A stretch of 64,000 nucleotides of DNA from Comamonadaceae bacterium CD01 (GTDB taxonomy: Bacteria; Pseudomonadota; Gammaproteobacteria; Burkholderiales; Burkholderiaceae_C): NCBI GenBank assembly GCA_002894305.1, contig PGEI01000001.1, positions 1 to 64,000 of the forward strand, written 5' to 3'. This document shows positions 45,796 to 54,674 of the stretch, in pieces. Within the stretch, counting starts at the first letter, position 1; the number at the start of each line of letters is the position of its first letter. The notes beneath the pieces are model-generated. The model was not told the origin of the DNA. It worked only from the letters and a program-made list of their open reading frames with translations, and did not search any database. The position numbers and the translations under genes were made by a program.

Positions 45796-46494
45796 TCACA
45801 CGCCCTGCGCCGCGTGCAGGTAACGCGCGCCCCAGCGTGCGGCCCAGGCGGCACACTGGCCGGCCGGGCGCAGCGGGTCGTCGAAGTCCACCAGCACCAG
45901 TTGCTGCGCGTGCGCCGGGCGCTGCGGCGCGGCCAACGTGCGCCCGTCGGTCAGCAGCCACAGCCACGCACCCCCCGTGCGGCCGCTGCGCGCGGCCTGT
46001 GCCAGCAGTTGGTCGGCCTGCGCCAGCGCGTTGTCCAGCGGCGTGCCGCCGCCCCCGCCCAACGGGCGCACCCGCACCACGGCGCTGGCGCGTGCCGGCG
46101 CGGGTGGCAGCAGCAGCTGCACGCCCTGGCCACCAAACGACAGCAGGGCCACATGGTCGCCGGCGCGGGCGGCCTGGGCGATCAGCGCGCCCGCCCAGCC
46201 CTTGGCCTGCGCCAGCCGCTCGCCGCGCATCGAGCCCGAGGTGTCGAGCACCAGCAGGTGCAGCGCCGGCACGCGCTGGGGCACTCGGCGCCAGCGCAGA
46301 TGGGGCGCAGCCAGCGGCTGCGGCCCCTTGGCCGTCAGCGTGCGCGGCCAGTCGATCTGCGCGCCTGCCGTCTGGGCGCCGTCGTGCGCCAGCGCCAGGC
46401 CGGGGCGTGGCGGCGCATTGGCCGCGCTGCTGCGCCACCGCCAGCTGGCCTGCGCGCGCGGCGCGGCCGGGCTGCGGTGGCTCAGGCTTTTTTT
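45796..46494 (-). CDS. chlD: VWA domain part of ChlD-like cobalt chelatase subunit, reached by -1 frameshift
   Basis: This frame encodes a von Willebrand A domain (MIDAS motif LVLDTSGSMRGERL, later VRVRPLGGGGGTPLDNAL and a TDGRT loop), the C-terminal part of ChlD/CobT-type subunits. It has no ribosome site or plausible ATG before the domain; the first in-frame GTGs lie in the domain itself. It joins the upstream ChlI-like frame at the A7 run 46488-46494 by a -1 shift. The joint product from 47570 would be about 591 residues, AAA+ domain, proline-rich linker, VWA domain, as in ChlD. The extension is therefore annotated as part of one gene. Confidence 0.85.
   Translation of the reverse strand, partial: KKSLSHRSPAAPRAQASWRWRSSAANAPPRPGLALAHDGAQTAGAQIDWPRTLTAKGPQPLAAPHLRWRRVPQRVPALHLLVLDTSGSMRGERLAQAKGWAGALIAQAARAGDHVALLSFGGQGVQLLLPPAPARASAVVRVRPLGGGGGTPLDNALAQADQLLAQAARSGRTGGAWLWLLTDGRTLAAPQRPAHAQQLVLVDFDDPLRPAGQCAAWAARWGARYLHAAQGV
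46434..46494 (-). promoter_or_regulatory. Programmed -1 ribosomal frameshift signal (A7 slippery run and stem-loop)
   Basis: On the message, the frame-0 codons GCA AAA AAA GCC TGA give the slippery heptamer A-AAA-AAA (46494-46488). Six bases (GCCTGA) separate it from an 8-base GC-only-but-two stem GCCACCGC / GCGGTGGC (46481-46474 with 46441-46434), with extra GGCC pairing in the loop. The frame-0 stop is inside the spacer. The spacing, heptamer and stem match classic -1 signals such as dnaX. The downstream frame carries the VWA domain. Confidence 0.85.
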
Positions 46495-47570
46495 GCGGAG
46501 AGCGCCCCGGTGTTGACCCGCCGCACCTGCGTCTCGGGCTCGGGCGCCAGCGCGCCCCAGTCGCCCTCGGGGCGCGGGCGAAGGTTCTGCGCGGTGGGTG
46601 CATCTGCCGGCGCCTGCGGCGGCCGGGCGGGTGCGGGCGGCTGCGCCTGGGCTTGCTGCGGGGGCTGCGCCTGCCCGCGGCGGTGCGCCAGCGCCAGCTC
46701 GGCCACCGCGTCCACGCTCTCGGGCAGCACTTGGTCGCGCGCCTGCAGCGCCGCCAGCGCACGCGCGGCGCGCAGCATCACCAGGTCGGCGCGCACGCCG
46801 TCGACGCTGGCTTGCTGCGCCAGGTCGGCCGCGCGCGCCAGCACCGCGTCGCTCCAGACGAGCTGCGGCAGGCGGGCGCGGGCGTCGGCAATCTGCTGCG
46901 CCAGTTGCGCCAGTGCCAGCGCGTGCGCGGCGTGCAGCGCCTCGGGCTCGGACTCGAAGCTCAGGCGGGCGCGCACGATGGCCTGGCGCTCGCGCGCGTC
47001 CTGCGGGTTGGCCAGCTGCAGCGACAGGCCGAAGCGGTCGAGCAGTTGCGGGCGCAGCGCGCCCTCCTCGGGGTTCATCGTGCCGATCAGCACGAAGCGC
47101 GCCGCGTGCTGGCGCGAAACGCCGTCGCGCTCGACGGTGTTCACGCCGCTGGCGGCAGCGTCCAGCAGCGCGTCGACCAACGCGTCGGGCAACAGGTTGA
47201 CCTCGTCCACATAGAGCACGCCGCCGTGGGCGCGCGCCAGCAGCCCGGGCGAGAGCACGACGCGCCCGCTTTGCAGCGCGTCCTGCACGCTGAGCGTGCC
47301 GACGAGCTGCTCCAGACTGGCCGCCAGCGGCAGCGTGACGAAGGGCGCGCCCGGCAGCAGCGCCGCCAGCGCCCGCGCCGCGGTGGACTTGGCCGTGCCG
47401 CGCGGGCCGGCGATCAGCACGCCGCCGATGGCTGGGTCGATGGCGGCGAGCAGCAGCGCACGCTGCAGCGCGTCGTGGCCGACGAGGGCGGTGAACGGAA
47501 ACGCTGGCGCCGGCGCGTACAGCTGGGTGGCGGCGGTATCTGCCAGAGAGGAGGCGGTGGATGCGGTCAT
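46482..47570 (-). CDS. chlI: ChlI-like AAA+ chelatase subunit (frame-0 product of chlD)
   Basis: The 362-residue frame-0 product is an AAA+ ATPase of the Mg-chelatase small-subunit type. It has Walker A GPRGTAKST (55-63), Walker B GVLYVDEVNLL near residue 125, the sensor GTMNPEEG and arginine finger region LLDRFGLSL, and the ADLVMLRAARALAAL lid. A proline, alanine and glutamine rich linker precedes the stop, which lies just after the slippery A7 run. The start overlaps cobN by 4 bases. Together with CobN it should form the cobalt chelatase; the VWA partner is made by frameshifting on the same message. Confidence 0.88.
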   Translation of the reverse strand: MTASTASSLADTAATQLYAPAPAFPFTALVGHDALQRALLLAAIDPAIGGVLIAGPRGTAKSTAARALAALLPGAPFVTLPLAASLEQLVGTLSVQDALQSGRVVLSPGLLARAHGGVLYVDEVNLLPDALVDALLDAAASGVNTVERDGVSRQHAARFVLIGTMNPEEGALRPQLLDRFGLSLQLANPQDARERQAIVRARLSFESEPEALHAAHALALAQLAQQIADARARLPQLVWSDAVLARAADLAQQASVDGVRADLVMLRAARALAALQARDQVLPESVDAVAELALAHRRGQAQPPQQAQAQPPAPARPPQAPADAPTAQNLRPRPEGDWGALAPEPETQVRRVNTGALSAKKA

Positions 47571-50500
47571 GCGCTCGGCTCGCTGTCTTCCAGGTGTTGT
47601 TCCAGCGCCAGCAGGTGCTGGCGGATGCGGTCGCGGTGCGCGCCAGGCTCGGCCCACTGCCCGCGGGCCATGGCTTCGAGCAGGCGCTCGGCCACGCTGC
47701 GCAGCGCCTGCGGGTTGTGCTGCCGCAAGAAGGCGCGCGTGTCGTCGTCGTGCAGATAGGCGTCGGCCACCAGCGCGTACTGGTGGTCGGCCACCACATC
47801 GGCGGCGGCGTCGAAGGCGAACAGATAGTCCACCGTGGCGGCGATCTCGAACGCGCCCTTGTAGCCATGGCGCTTGACGCCGTCTATCCACTTGGGGTTG
47901 ACCGCGCGCGAGCGCACCACGCGGGCGACCTCTTCGCTCAGTGGCCGGATGCGCGGCGCGCCGGGCACGCTCAGGTCGCCGTGGTAGAGCGCGGGCAGCG
48001 CGCCGGCCAGGTGCTCGACGGCCGCGGCCATGCCGCCGTGGAACTGGTAGTAGTCGTCCGAATCCAGGATGTCGTGCTCGCGGTTGTCCTGGTTGTGCAA
48101 CACCGCCTGCACGCCCGCCAGGCGCTGGGCAAAGCTGGCCGGCGCGCTCAATCCGGGCGAGTCCTGGCCATAGGCAAAGCTGCCGGCGCGCAGATAGGCC
48201 TGGCCCAGGTCGGCGCGGCCCTGCCAGCGGCCGCTGTTGATCAGCTCCTGCAGCCCCGCGCCGTAGCCGCCCGGGCGTGGGCCGAAGACGCGCCAGCTGG
48301 CCTGGCGCCGCGCCTGCGCGGGCGTCGCGCCCTGGGCCTGGGCGGCGGCCGCGTCGCGCTGCACGCGGGCGCGGATGGGGTTGACCTCGTCGCTCTCGTC
48401 CTCCACCGGGATGGCGGCGACGGCCTGCACCGCGGTGTCGAACAGCGCGATGACGTTGGGAAACGCGTCGCGGAAAAAGCCCGAGACGCGCAGCGTCACG
48501 TCCACACGCGGGCGGTCGGCGATGGCCATCGGCAGCACCTCGACGTCGACCACGCGGTTGCTGCCCGGCGCCCATCGGGGGCGCACGCCGATCAGCGCCA
48601 GCGCCTGGGCGATGTCCTCGCCGCCCGAGCGCATGGTGCTGGTGCCCCACACCGTCAGGCCCACGCTGTCCGGGTAGCTGCCGTGGTCCTGCAGGTGGCG
48701 CTCGATCACGCGCTCGGCGGCCAACCGGCCCATCTCGTAGGCCATGGGCGTGGGCACGGCACGGGTATCGACCGAATAGAAGTTGCGCCCGGTGGGCAGC
48801 GTGTCGGGCCGCCCGCGCGAGGGTGCGCCGCTGGGGCCGGCGGGCACGAAGCGCCCCTGCAGGCCGCGCAGCAGCTGGCGCATTTCGTTGGCGCCACTGG
48901 CGTCCAGCCGCGGGGCAATGCGCTCGCGCAGGTGCTGCAGCACGGGCGCGGCCTGCGGCCAGGCGGCGGCATGGGGCGCCGGTGCGTCGGGCGCGGCGTG
49001 CTCTGCCACCAGGCGCGCGGCCAGCTGCTCCAGGCGCTCGCGCGCGTGGCCGGCGTGGCGCCAGGGCGCATCACTCACCGCCTGCAACAGCGCGGGACGC
49101 GGCCCCTGCCAGGGCGCGGCCCAGTCGGGGGTGAGCGGGTCAAACCCGGACAGTCCCAGGTCTGCGGCCAGCGCGGCCAGCAGCCCGCCCTGCCCCGCGC
49201 CCTGGCCGCTGGCGTGGCGCGCCAGCGCCACCAGCGTGTCGGTGCGCAGCCGCCCGGCGGGGCTCTGGCCCAGCGTGTGCAAGCCGTCGCGGATCTGCGA
49301 CTCCTTGATCTCGCACAGATAGGCGTCGAGCCGCGCCAGCAGCGCCTCGCGCGCGGCGTCGGTGGCGGGCGCGTCAAAGCCCAGCTCCTGGTGCAGGCCG
49401 GCGGCCACCACCTGTTCGAGCATCACGGCGCGCAGGCGCTGGGCGCGACGCGGGTCGAGCTGCAGCGCGTCGTAGTACTCGTCCATGCTGCGCTCCAGCG
49501 CCTGCAGCGGGCCGTAGCTCTCGGCGCGGGTCAGCGCCGGCATCAGGTGGTCGATGATCACCGCCTGCGTGCGCCGCTTGGCCTGGCTGCCCTCGCCCGG
49601 GTCGTTGACGATGAAGGGGTACAGGTGGGGCAGCGGCCCGAGGATGGCGTCGGGCCAGCAGTCGGCGCCCAGCGCCACGCTCTTGCCCGGCAGCCATTCC
49701 AGGTTGCCGTGCTTGCCCACGTGCACCACCGCATCGACCGCGAACGCGCGGCGCAGCCAGAAGTAGAACGCCAGGTAGCCGTGGGGCGGCACCAGGTCGG
49801 CGTCGTGGTAGCGGGTGGCGAGGTCCGCGTCGCGCCCGCGCGCGGGCTGGATGCCGATGAACACTTTGCCCAGCCGCAGGCCCGAGACCATGAAGCGCCC
49901 GGCGCGCAGCATCGGGTCCTGCTCGGGCCGGCCCCACAGCTCGTTGATCGCCTGGCGGCTCTCAGGCGCCAGCCACTCGAAGTCGGCCAGGTAGTCGGCC
50001 AGCGCCAGGCTCTGGAAGGCCGGGCGGTGGGCATTGGCGTCCAGCGCGTTGGTCACGCCCTGCACCAGGCGGCGCATCAGCGCGTCGCCGTCCTCGGGCA
50101 ACGGATCGGCGCCCAGGTCGTAGCCCTCGGCCTGCAGCGCGTGCAGGAGGGCCATGGTCGAGGCTGGCGTGTCCAGCCCCACGCCGTTGGCCAGGCGCGC
50201 GTCGTCGTGCGGGTAGTTGGCCAGGATCAGCGCGATGCGCTTGTTCGGCGCGGGCAGGCGGCGCAGCGCGCACCAGTTGCGCGCCAGCCGGGCGACGAAG
50301 CCGATGCGCTCGGGCTCGGGCTGGTAGCGCACCACGTCCACCTCGGTGCGCTCGCAGCGGTGCGCCAGGCCCTTGAAGCTGACCGCGCGCGTGGTGATGC
50401 GCCCGTCCACCTCGGGCAGCACGACGTGCATCGCCAGGTCGCGCGGGCTCAATCCGTGGGGGTCGTCCTGCCACTGCTCGCGCGTGCCACCGGCCATGAT

Positions 50501-51370
50501 GAGCTGCAGCACCGGCGCGTCGCCGGCCAGCAGCACCGGCTCGGGCGGCGCGTCGCCGCTGGCGTCCAGCGAGACGATGGCGAAGCTGGTGGCGTTGAGC
50601 ACCAGGTCCACGCCCTGCTCGGCCGCCAGCGCCTGCACAGCGGCCAGCGTCGAGGGAGTCTTGAGCGAATCGATGGCCAGCGCCTGCGCGCGCAGGCCCT
50701 GCGCCGCCAGCGCGGCCAGCAGCGCGTCGAACACCGCGGTGTTGCCCGACTGCGCATGCGCCCGGTAGAACAACAGCAGCGCCAGCGGCGCATCAGGCGC
50801 GACCGGCGGGCAGGCCGGGCCCGCATAGGGCAGCACCGCCGGCAGCGCCCGCGGCGGCGGCGGGCGCTGGCCACGGCCGAAGGCGGCGTGGGCGATCAGC
50901 GCGTAAAAGCCCAGCGCGTTGCCCCGCCCGCCGGCGCGCAGCGCGCGCCACAGCTGGTCGCAGTCGGCCGGCGCGGCGGTGCTGCGCAGCAGGAGCTGCC
51001 CGTCGGGCTGGTTGTCGCCCGAGAACAGCGCCAGCCACTGGCCCTGCCTGCGCGCCAGCGCCTGCACCTGCTCGACGACGTAGGCCCAGTCGCTGGTCGC
51101 GCCCAGGTGGTCGATGACGATGGCGCGCGCATGAACCAGCACGTCGTCGATGTACATGTCGGTCGACGCCGGCTGGCGCAGCCACATCAGGTTGGCCAGG
51201 CGCACGCTGGGAAAATCTGCGGGCAGTTGCTGAGCGGCGTCCGAGAGCAGCGACAGCGTCGTGTCGGCGGCGCTCAGGATGACGATGTCGCCCGGCGTCT
51301 GCACCACGCGCACCACGCCCTGGCCGCCGTCGTCCACATAGCCGCCGGGGCGCGTCGAGAGCAGGTGCAT
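47567..51370 (-). CDS. cobN: Cobaltochelatase large subunit CobN
   Basis: The 1267-residue protein is the large, substrate-binding subunit that inserts cobalt into hydrogenobyrinic acid a,c-diamide with the help of AAA+ subunits. Family signatures include FNVVHVGKHGNLEWLPGK-like VVHVGKHGNLEWLPGK, NYPHDDARLANGVGLDTPAS, and the C-terminal DYYQFHGGMAAAVEHLAG and WIDGVKRHGYKGAFE. Start ATG 51370 fits MHLLSTRPGGY; it follows cobW by one base. The stop overlaps the ChlI-like start (ATGA). Presence of CobN but no CobS/CobT gene implies the ChlI/ChlD-type partners. Confidence 0.96.
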   Translation of the reverse strand: MHLLSTRPGGYVDDGGQGVVRVVQTPGDIVILSAADTTLSLLSDAAQQLPADFPSVRLANLMWLRQPASTDMYIDDVLVHARAIVIDHLGATSDWAYVVEQVQALARRQGQWLALFSGDNQPDGQLLLRSTAAPADCDQLWRALRAGGRGNALGFYALIAHAAFGRGQRPPPPRALPAVLPYAGPACPPVAPDAPLALLLFYRAHAQSGNTAVFDALLAALAAQGLRAQALAIDSLKTPSTLAAVQALAAEQGVDLVLNATSFAIVSLDASGDAPPEPVLLAGDAPVLQLIMAGGTREQWQDDPHGLSPRDLAMHVVLPEVDGRITTRAVSFKGLAHRCERTEVDVVRYQPEPERIGFVARLARNWCALRRLPAPNKRIALILANYPHDDARLANGVGLDTPASTMALLHALQAEGYDLGADPLPEDGDALMRRLVQGVTNALDANAHRPAFQSLALADYLADFEWLAPESRQAINELWGRPEQDPMLRAGRFMVSGLRLGKVFIGIQPARGRDADLATRYHDADLVPPHGYLAFYFWLRRAFAVDAVVHVGKHGNLEWLPGKSVALGADCWPDAILGPLPHLYPFIVNDPGEGSQAKRRTQAVIIDHLMPALTRAESYGPLQALERSMDEYYDALQLDPRRAQRLRAVMLEQVVAAGLHQELGFDAPATDAAREALLARLDAYLCEIKESQIRDGLHTLGQSPAGRLRTDTLVALARHASGQGAGQGGLLAALAADLGLSGFDPLTPDWAAPWQGPRPALLQAVSDAPWRHAGHARERLEQLAARLVAEHAAPDAPAPHAAAWPQAAPVLQHLRERIAPRLDASGANEMRQLLRGLQGRFVPAGPSGAPSRGRPDTLPTGRNFYSVDTRAVPTPMAYEMGRLAAERVIERHLQDHGSYPDSVGLTVWGTSTMRSGGEDIAQALALIGVRPRWAPGSNRVVDVEVLPMAIADRPRVDVTLRVSGFFRDAFPNVIALFDTAVQAVAAIPVEDESDEVNPIRARVQRDAAAAQAQGATPAQARRQASWRVFGPRPGGYGAGLQELINSGRWQGRADLGQAYLRAGSFAYGQDSPGLSAPASFAQRLAGVQAVLHNQDNREHDILDSDDYYQFHGGMAAAVEHLAGALPALYHGDLSVPGAPRIRPLSEEVARVVRSRAVNPKWIDGVKRHGYKGAFEIAATVDYLFAFDAAADVVADHQYALVADAYLHDDDTRAFLRQHNPQALRSVAERLLEAMARGQWAEPGAHRDRIRQHLLALEQHLEDSEPSA

Positions 51371-51371
51371 A

Positions 51372-52421
51372 TCAGGCGTCCAGCGCCGCCTGCAGCTCCT
51401 GCTGCAGCGCCGGGCCGTCCAGGTGGTCGCCAATCAGCACCAGGCGCGAGGCGCGCTCCTCGCCCGGCAGCCAGCGGCGGTCGAACTGGCTGTCGAAGCG
51501 CTGGCCCACGCCCTGCACCACCAGGCGCATGGCCGCGCCCGGCAGCGCGACGAAGCCCTTGGCGCGGTAAATCTCGTGGCGCTGCACCAGCGCGGCGAGC
51601 GCGGCGATCAGCCGGTCGCGGTCGGCGACGGCCAGCGTGACGGCGACCGAGTCGAAGGCGTCGTGGTCGTGGTCTTCCTCCGCGTCGTGGTGGGTCTTGC
51701 GCGCGTCGATCACGTCCTCGACCGCGCGGCCCAGGCCCAGCACCAGCTCGGGCACGACCTGCCCGTGGTGGGCGTGCACCAGCTGCACGCCGGCGGGCGT
51801 CTCGGCGCGCACCAGCGCCTCGACGCGGGCGACGTCGGCCGCGTCCATGCCTTCGAGCTTGTTGAGCACCACCAGGTCGGCGGTGGCCAGCTGATCCTCG
51901 AACAGCTCGGCCAGCGGCGATTCGTGGTCCAGGTTGTCGTCGGCGCGGCGCTGCGCGTCCACCGCCTGCGGGTCGTCGGCAAAGCGGCCGGCGGCCGCCG
52001 CCGGCGCGTCGACCACGGTGACCACTGCATCGACGGTGAAGGCGTTGCGGATCTGCGGCCACTGGAAGGCCTGCACCAGCGGCTTGGGCAGCGCCAGGCC
52101 CGAGGTCTCGATCACCAGGTGGTCGATCTGCCCACGGCGCGCGGCCAGCTGCTCCATCACCGGCGCGAATTCCTCCTGCACCGTGCAGCACAGGCAGCCG
52201 TTGGCCAGCTCGAACAGCTGGCCGTTGTCCTCGCCCGATTCGTCGCAGCCGATGCCGCAGCCGCGCAGCAGCTCGCCGTCGATGCCCAGCGCGCCGAACT
52301 CGTTGACGATGACCGCGATGCGCCGGCCCTGGGACTGCGTCAGCAGGTGGCGCAGCAGCGTGGTTTTGCCGGCGCCCAGAAAGCCGGTGACGATGGTGGC
52401 GGGGATTTTGTTCAGTTGCAT
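51372..52421 (-). CDS. cobW: Cobalamin biosynthesis GTPase CobW
   Basis: This 349-residue G3E-family GTPase probably delivers cobalt to the chelatase. Motifs are Walker A GFLGAGKTT (13-21), the metal-binding CLCC (GCLCCTVQEE), the guanine specificity NKLE and a histidine/aspartate-rich linker HHDAEEDHDHDAFD suited to metal binding. The C-terminal domain is CobW_C like. It precedes cobN by one base, so the two are translated together. Distinguished from zinc GTPases mainly by its setting in the cob cluster. Confidence 0.95.
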   Translation of the reverse strand: MQLNKIPATIVTGFLGAGKTTLLRHLLTQSQGRRIAVIVNEFGALGIDGELLRGCGIGCDESGEDNGQLFELANGCLCCTVQEEFAPVMEQLAARRGQIDHLVIETSGLALPKPLVQAFQWPQIRNAFTVDAVVTVVDAPAAAAGRFADDPQAVDAQRRADDNLDHESPLAELFEDQLATADLVVLNKLEGMDAADVARVEALVRAETPAGVQLVHAHHGQVVPELVLGLGRAVEDVIDARKTHHDAEEDHDHDAFDSVAVTLAVADRDRLIAALAALVQRHEIYRAKGFVALPGAAMRLVVQGVGQRFDSQFDRRWLPGEERASRLVLIGDHLDGPALQQELQAALDA

Positions 52422-52464
52422 CGGTGTTCCTTCAGTGAATCGCGCAGCGGCGCTGCGCAGTGGT

Positions 52465-53298
52465 TCAGGGCAGCGCGCGCAGGCAGTCGACCAGCATCTG
52501 CGCCGCCTCGCCCAGGCGCGGGCCGGGGCGCTCCAGCAGTGCCATGCGCTCGGCGTCGAGCGCGCAGACCCGGCCGCCCTGCACCGCGGGCAGCTGCGCC
52601 CAGCCGGGGCGCTGCGCCAGGTTGGAGAGCATGGCGGCCGGGCCGACGATCAGCTCGGGCCTGCGGCGCACGATCCACTCGGGGTTGATCTTGGGAAACA
52701 GCCCCAGATCGCCGCCGACGATGTTGACCAGCCCCAGGCGGGTCAGCGTCTCGCCGATGAAGGTGGCGCTGCTCGCCGCCTTCGGCCCCAGGCCGATCTC
52801 GACGTAGACGCTGCGCCCGCGCAGGCGAGCGGGCAGGCGCGCGGCGGCGGCGTCCAGCTCGCGCTCTATCTTTGCGATCAGCGCCTCGGCACGCGCGGGC
52901 TCGCCCAGCGTGCGGCCCAGCGCGCGCAGCATGGCCTGCTGGTCGGCATGGGTGCGCACCACAAAGGTCTGCACCGGTATGCCCAGCTCGGCCAGCCGCT
53001 CGTCGAGGCGCGAGCGCGGGCCCAGCAGCACCAGGTCGGGGTGCAGCGCGGCAATGCGCTCGATCGACGCGTCGGCCATGCCGCCGATCTTGGGCAGGTT
53101 GGCGACCGGGCCGGGGCCGGTGGAATAGCGGTCGGTGCCGACGATGCGGTCGCAGTAGCCCAGCGCGCACACCGCGTCGGTCAACGACGGCGAGACGGTG
53201 ACAATGCGCTGCTGCGCCTGCGCCGGGCCGGCCGCAAGACAGCCCAGCAGCGCCAGCAGCGGCAGCGGGCGCTGCGCCCGCTCGGGAGCCGCCAGCAT
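52465..53298 (-). CDS. Cobalamin-type ABC transporter substrate-binding protein (second BtuF-like copy)
   Basis: The 277-residue periplasmic protein of the BtuF/FepB family has a signal peptide (cleavage near PAQAQ, about residue 29), the SPSLTDAVCALGYCDRIVGTD start, then PKIGGMADASIERIAAL and PEWIVRRRPELIVG. It is paralogous to the BtuF gene at 55771-56688. Only one btuC and one btuD are present, so both binding proteins may share the transporter, or this one may bind another corrinoid. Its start overlaps the disrupted cobO stop by one base (TGATG). Confidence 0.85.
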   Translation of the reverse strand: MLAAPERAQRPLPLLALLGCLAAGPAQAQQRIVTVSPSLTDAVCALGYCDRIVGTDRYSTGPGPVANLPKIGGMADASIERIAALHPDLVLLGPRSRLDERLAELGIPVQTFVVRTHADQQAMLRALGRTLGEPARAEALIAKIERELDAAAARLPARLRGRSVYVEIGLGPKAASSATFIGETLTRLGLVNIVGGDLGLFPKINPEWIVRRRPELIVGPAAMLSNLAQRPGWAQLPAVQGGRVCALDAERMALLERPGPRLGEAAQMLVDCLRALP

Positions 53299-53812
53299 CA
53301 GTCTTCGATTCCGCGCTGCGCGGGCACGCCGGCCTTGAAGTGGTGCTTGATCAGCGTCATCTCGGTGACGGTGTCGGCCAGGTCGATCAACTCCTGCGGC
53401 GCGCCGCGGCCGGTCAACACCACGTGCACATGGCCGGGGCGCTCGCGCAGGCAGGCCAGCACGTCGGCCAGTTGCAGCCAGCCGTAGCGCAGCGGGTACA
53501 TGATTTCGTCGAGCACCACCATGAACAGCTCGCCGCCGCGGATGCTGGCCTCGGCCTTGGCCCAGCCGTCGCGCGCCAGTTGCGCCGAATGCTCCAGGTC
53601 GCGGCTCTTCCAGGAAAAGCCATCGCCCAGCCCTTCGATGGGCACGCCCAGCTGCTCGAACAGGCGGTGCTCGCCAAAGCGCGCCGACGGCACCTTCATG
53701 AGGCGGCCGTGCTTTTGCCCTTGCCGTTGCCGGTGTGCACCAGCACCAGGCCGCGGCGCTCGCCCTGGGGTTTGGGGGTGTCGCGGTGAATGGGAGGGGC
53801 TTCGATTTCCAT
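53298..53812 (-). pseudogene. cobO: Corrinoid adenosyltransferase CobO, disrupted by an internal deletion and frameshift
   Basis: From ATG 53812 the frame reads a normal CobO start with the P-loop HTGNGKGKSTAA (residues 26-37), then ends at TGA 53696-53698 one residue later. A second frame continues at once with MKVPSARFGEHRLFEQLG, and the rest of CobO down to 53298. In intact CobO proteins about 19 residues lie between the P-loop and MKVP; here they are gone and the frame has moved. About 55 bases appear deleted. The rest of the protein is well preserved, so the loss is recent, or the region is mis-assembled. Confidence 0.82.
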
Positions 53813-53870
53813 GTCTCTTTCCTTTACGGGAGCCAGGCGCCACTGCGGGCGCGGGTTGAAATTGCATCGG

Positions 53871-54674
53871 TCAGCACGGCAGCGCCACCCACTGGCCGGC
53901 CAGCGAGTGCACGGCCACGCGGCGGTCGAACACCTGCTCGACCGCGCGGTGGGTGCGCTCGTCGGCGCAGCCGCCGTGGTGCACCACCTGGCCGGCGCGC
54001 ATCACCACCAATTCGTCGGCGGCCAGCGCCATGCCCACCTCATGCAGCACGCTGACCACGGTGCAGCCGCGCGCCACCTCATTGCGCACCAGCGCCAGCC
54101 AGTCGGCCTGGTGCGGCGGATCCAGATTGGCCAGCGGCTCGTCCATCAGCAGCACGCGCGCCTGCACCGCCAGCACGCGCGCCAGCAACACGCGCTGGCG
54201 CTCGCCGCCCGACAGCTGCGCCAGCGGCCGATCGCGCCAGTCCCAGGCCTGGGTGGCGCGCAACGCCTGCTCGACGGCGGCGTGGTCGGCGGCGCTGGCC
54301 GGCTGCATCCAGCGCTGGTGCGGCAGCCGCCCAAGCATCGCCACGTCGTAGACGCGCAGGTCGTCGGCCGTGGCCTCGTTCTGGCCCAGCCAGGCCAGCG
54401 CCAGCGCGCGCTCGCGCCGGCCCCAGGCGCGCAGCTCGCGCCCCAGCAGCAGCACCTGGCCGCTGGCAGGCGCCAGCAGCCCGGCCAGCACCTTGAGCAG
54501 CGTGGACTTGCCCGCGCCGTTGGGGCCGACGATGGAGGTCCAGCGGCCCTCGGCCAGCGCCAGGTCCACGCTCTGCAAAATGGGGCGCGCGCCATAGGCC
54601 ACGCCCACGCGGCGCGCGACCAGCGCGGCGTCGTGGCTGGTTTTGTGCTCGGCCTGCATCGGCTCGGCGCTCAC
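53871..54674 (-). CDS. btuD: Cobalamin ABC transporter ATP-binding protein BtuD
   Basis: This 267-residue FecE/BtuD-type ATPase has Walker A GPNGAGKST, signature LSGGERQRV and Walker B VLLMDEPLANLDP, with the switch histidine in VLHEVGMAL. It powers uptake through BtuC. The GTG at 54674 is chosen because GGGAGG lies 8 bases upstream and the codon overlaps the btuC stop (GTGA); the alternative is ATG 54659. The gene precedes cobO by 58 bases. Confidence 0.9.
   Translation of the reverse strand: MSAEPMQAEHKTSHDAALVARRVGVAYGARPILQSVDLALAEGRWTSIVGPNGAGKSTLLKVLAGLLAPASGQVLLLGRELRAWGRRERALALAWLGQNEATADDLRVYDVAMLGRLPHQRWMQPASAADHAAVEQALRATQAWDWRDRPLAQLSGGERQRVLLARVLAVQARVLLMDEPLANLDPPHQADWLALVRNEVARGCTVVSVLHEVGMALAADELVVMRAGQVVHHGGCADERTHRAVEQVFDRRVAVHSLAGQWVALPC

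Noticed and set aside
45737-46762. Minus-strand frame of 341 codons overlapping the VWA region
   Set aside because: It is a third frame with arginine/proline-rich noise; the VWA motifs are in the -1 frame relative to ChlI.
46598-47200. Plus-strand arginine/alanine-rich frame opposite chlID
   Set aside because: Shadow frame opposite the AAA+ coding sequence, with biased composition and no motif.
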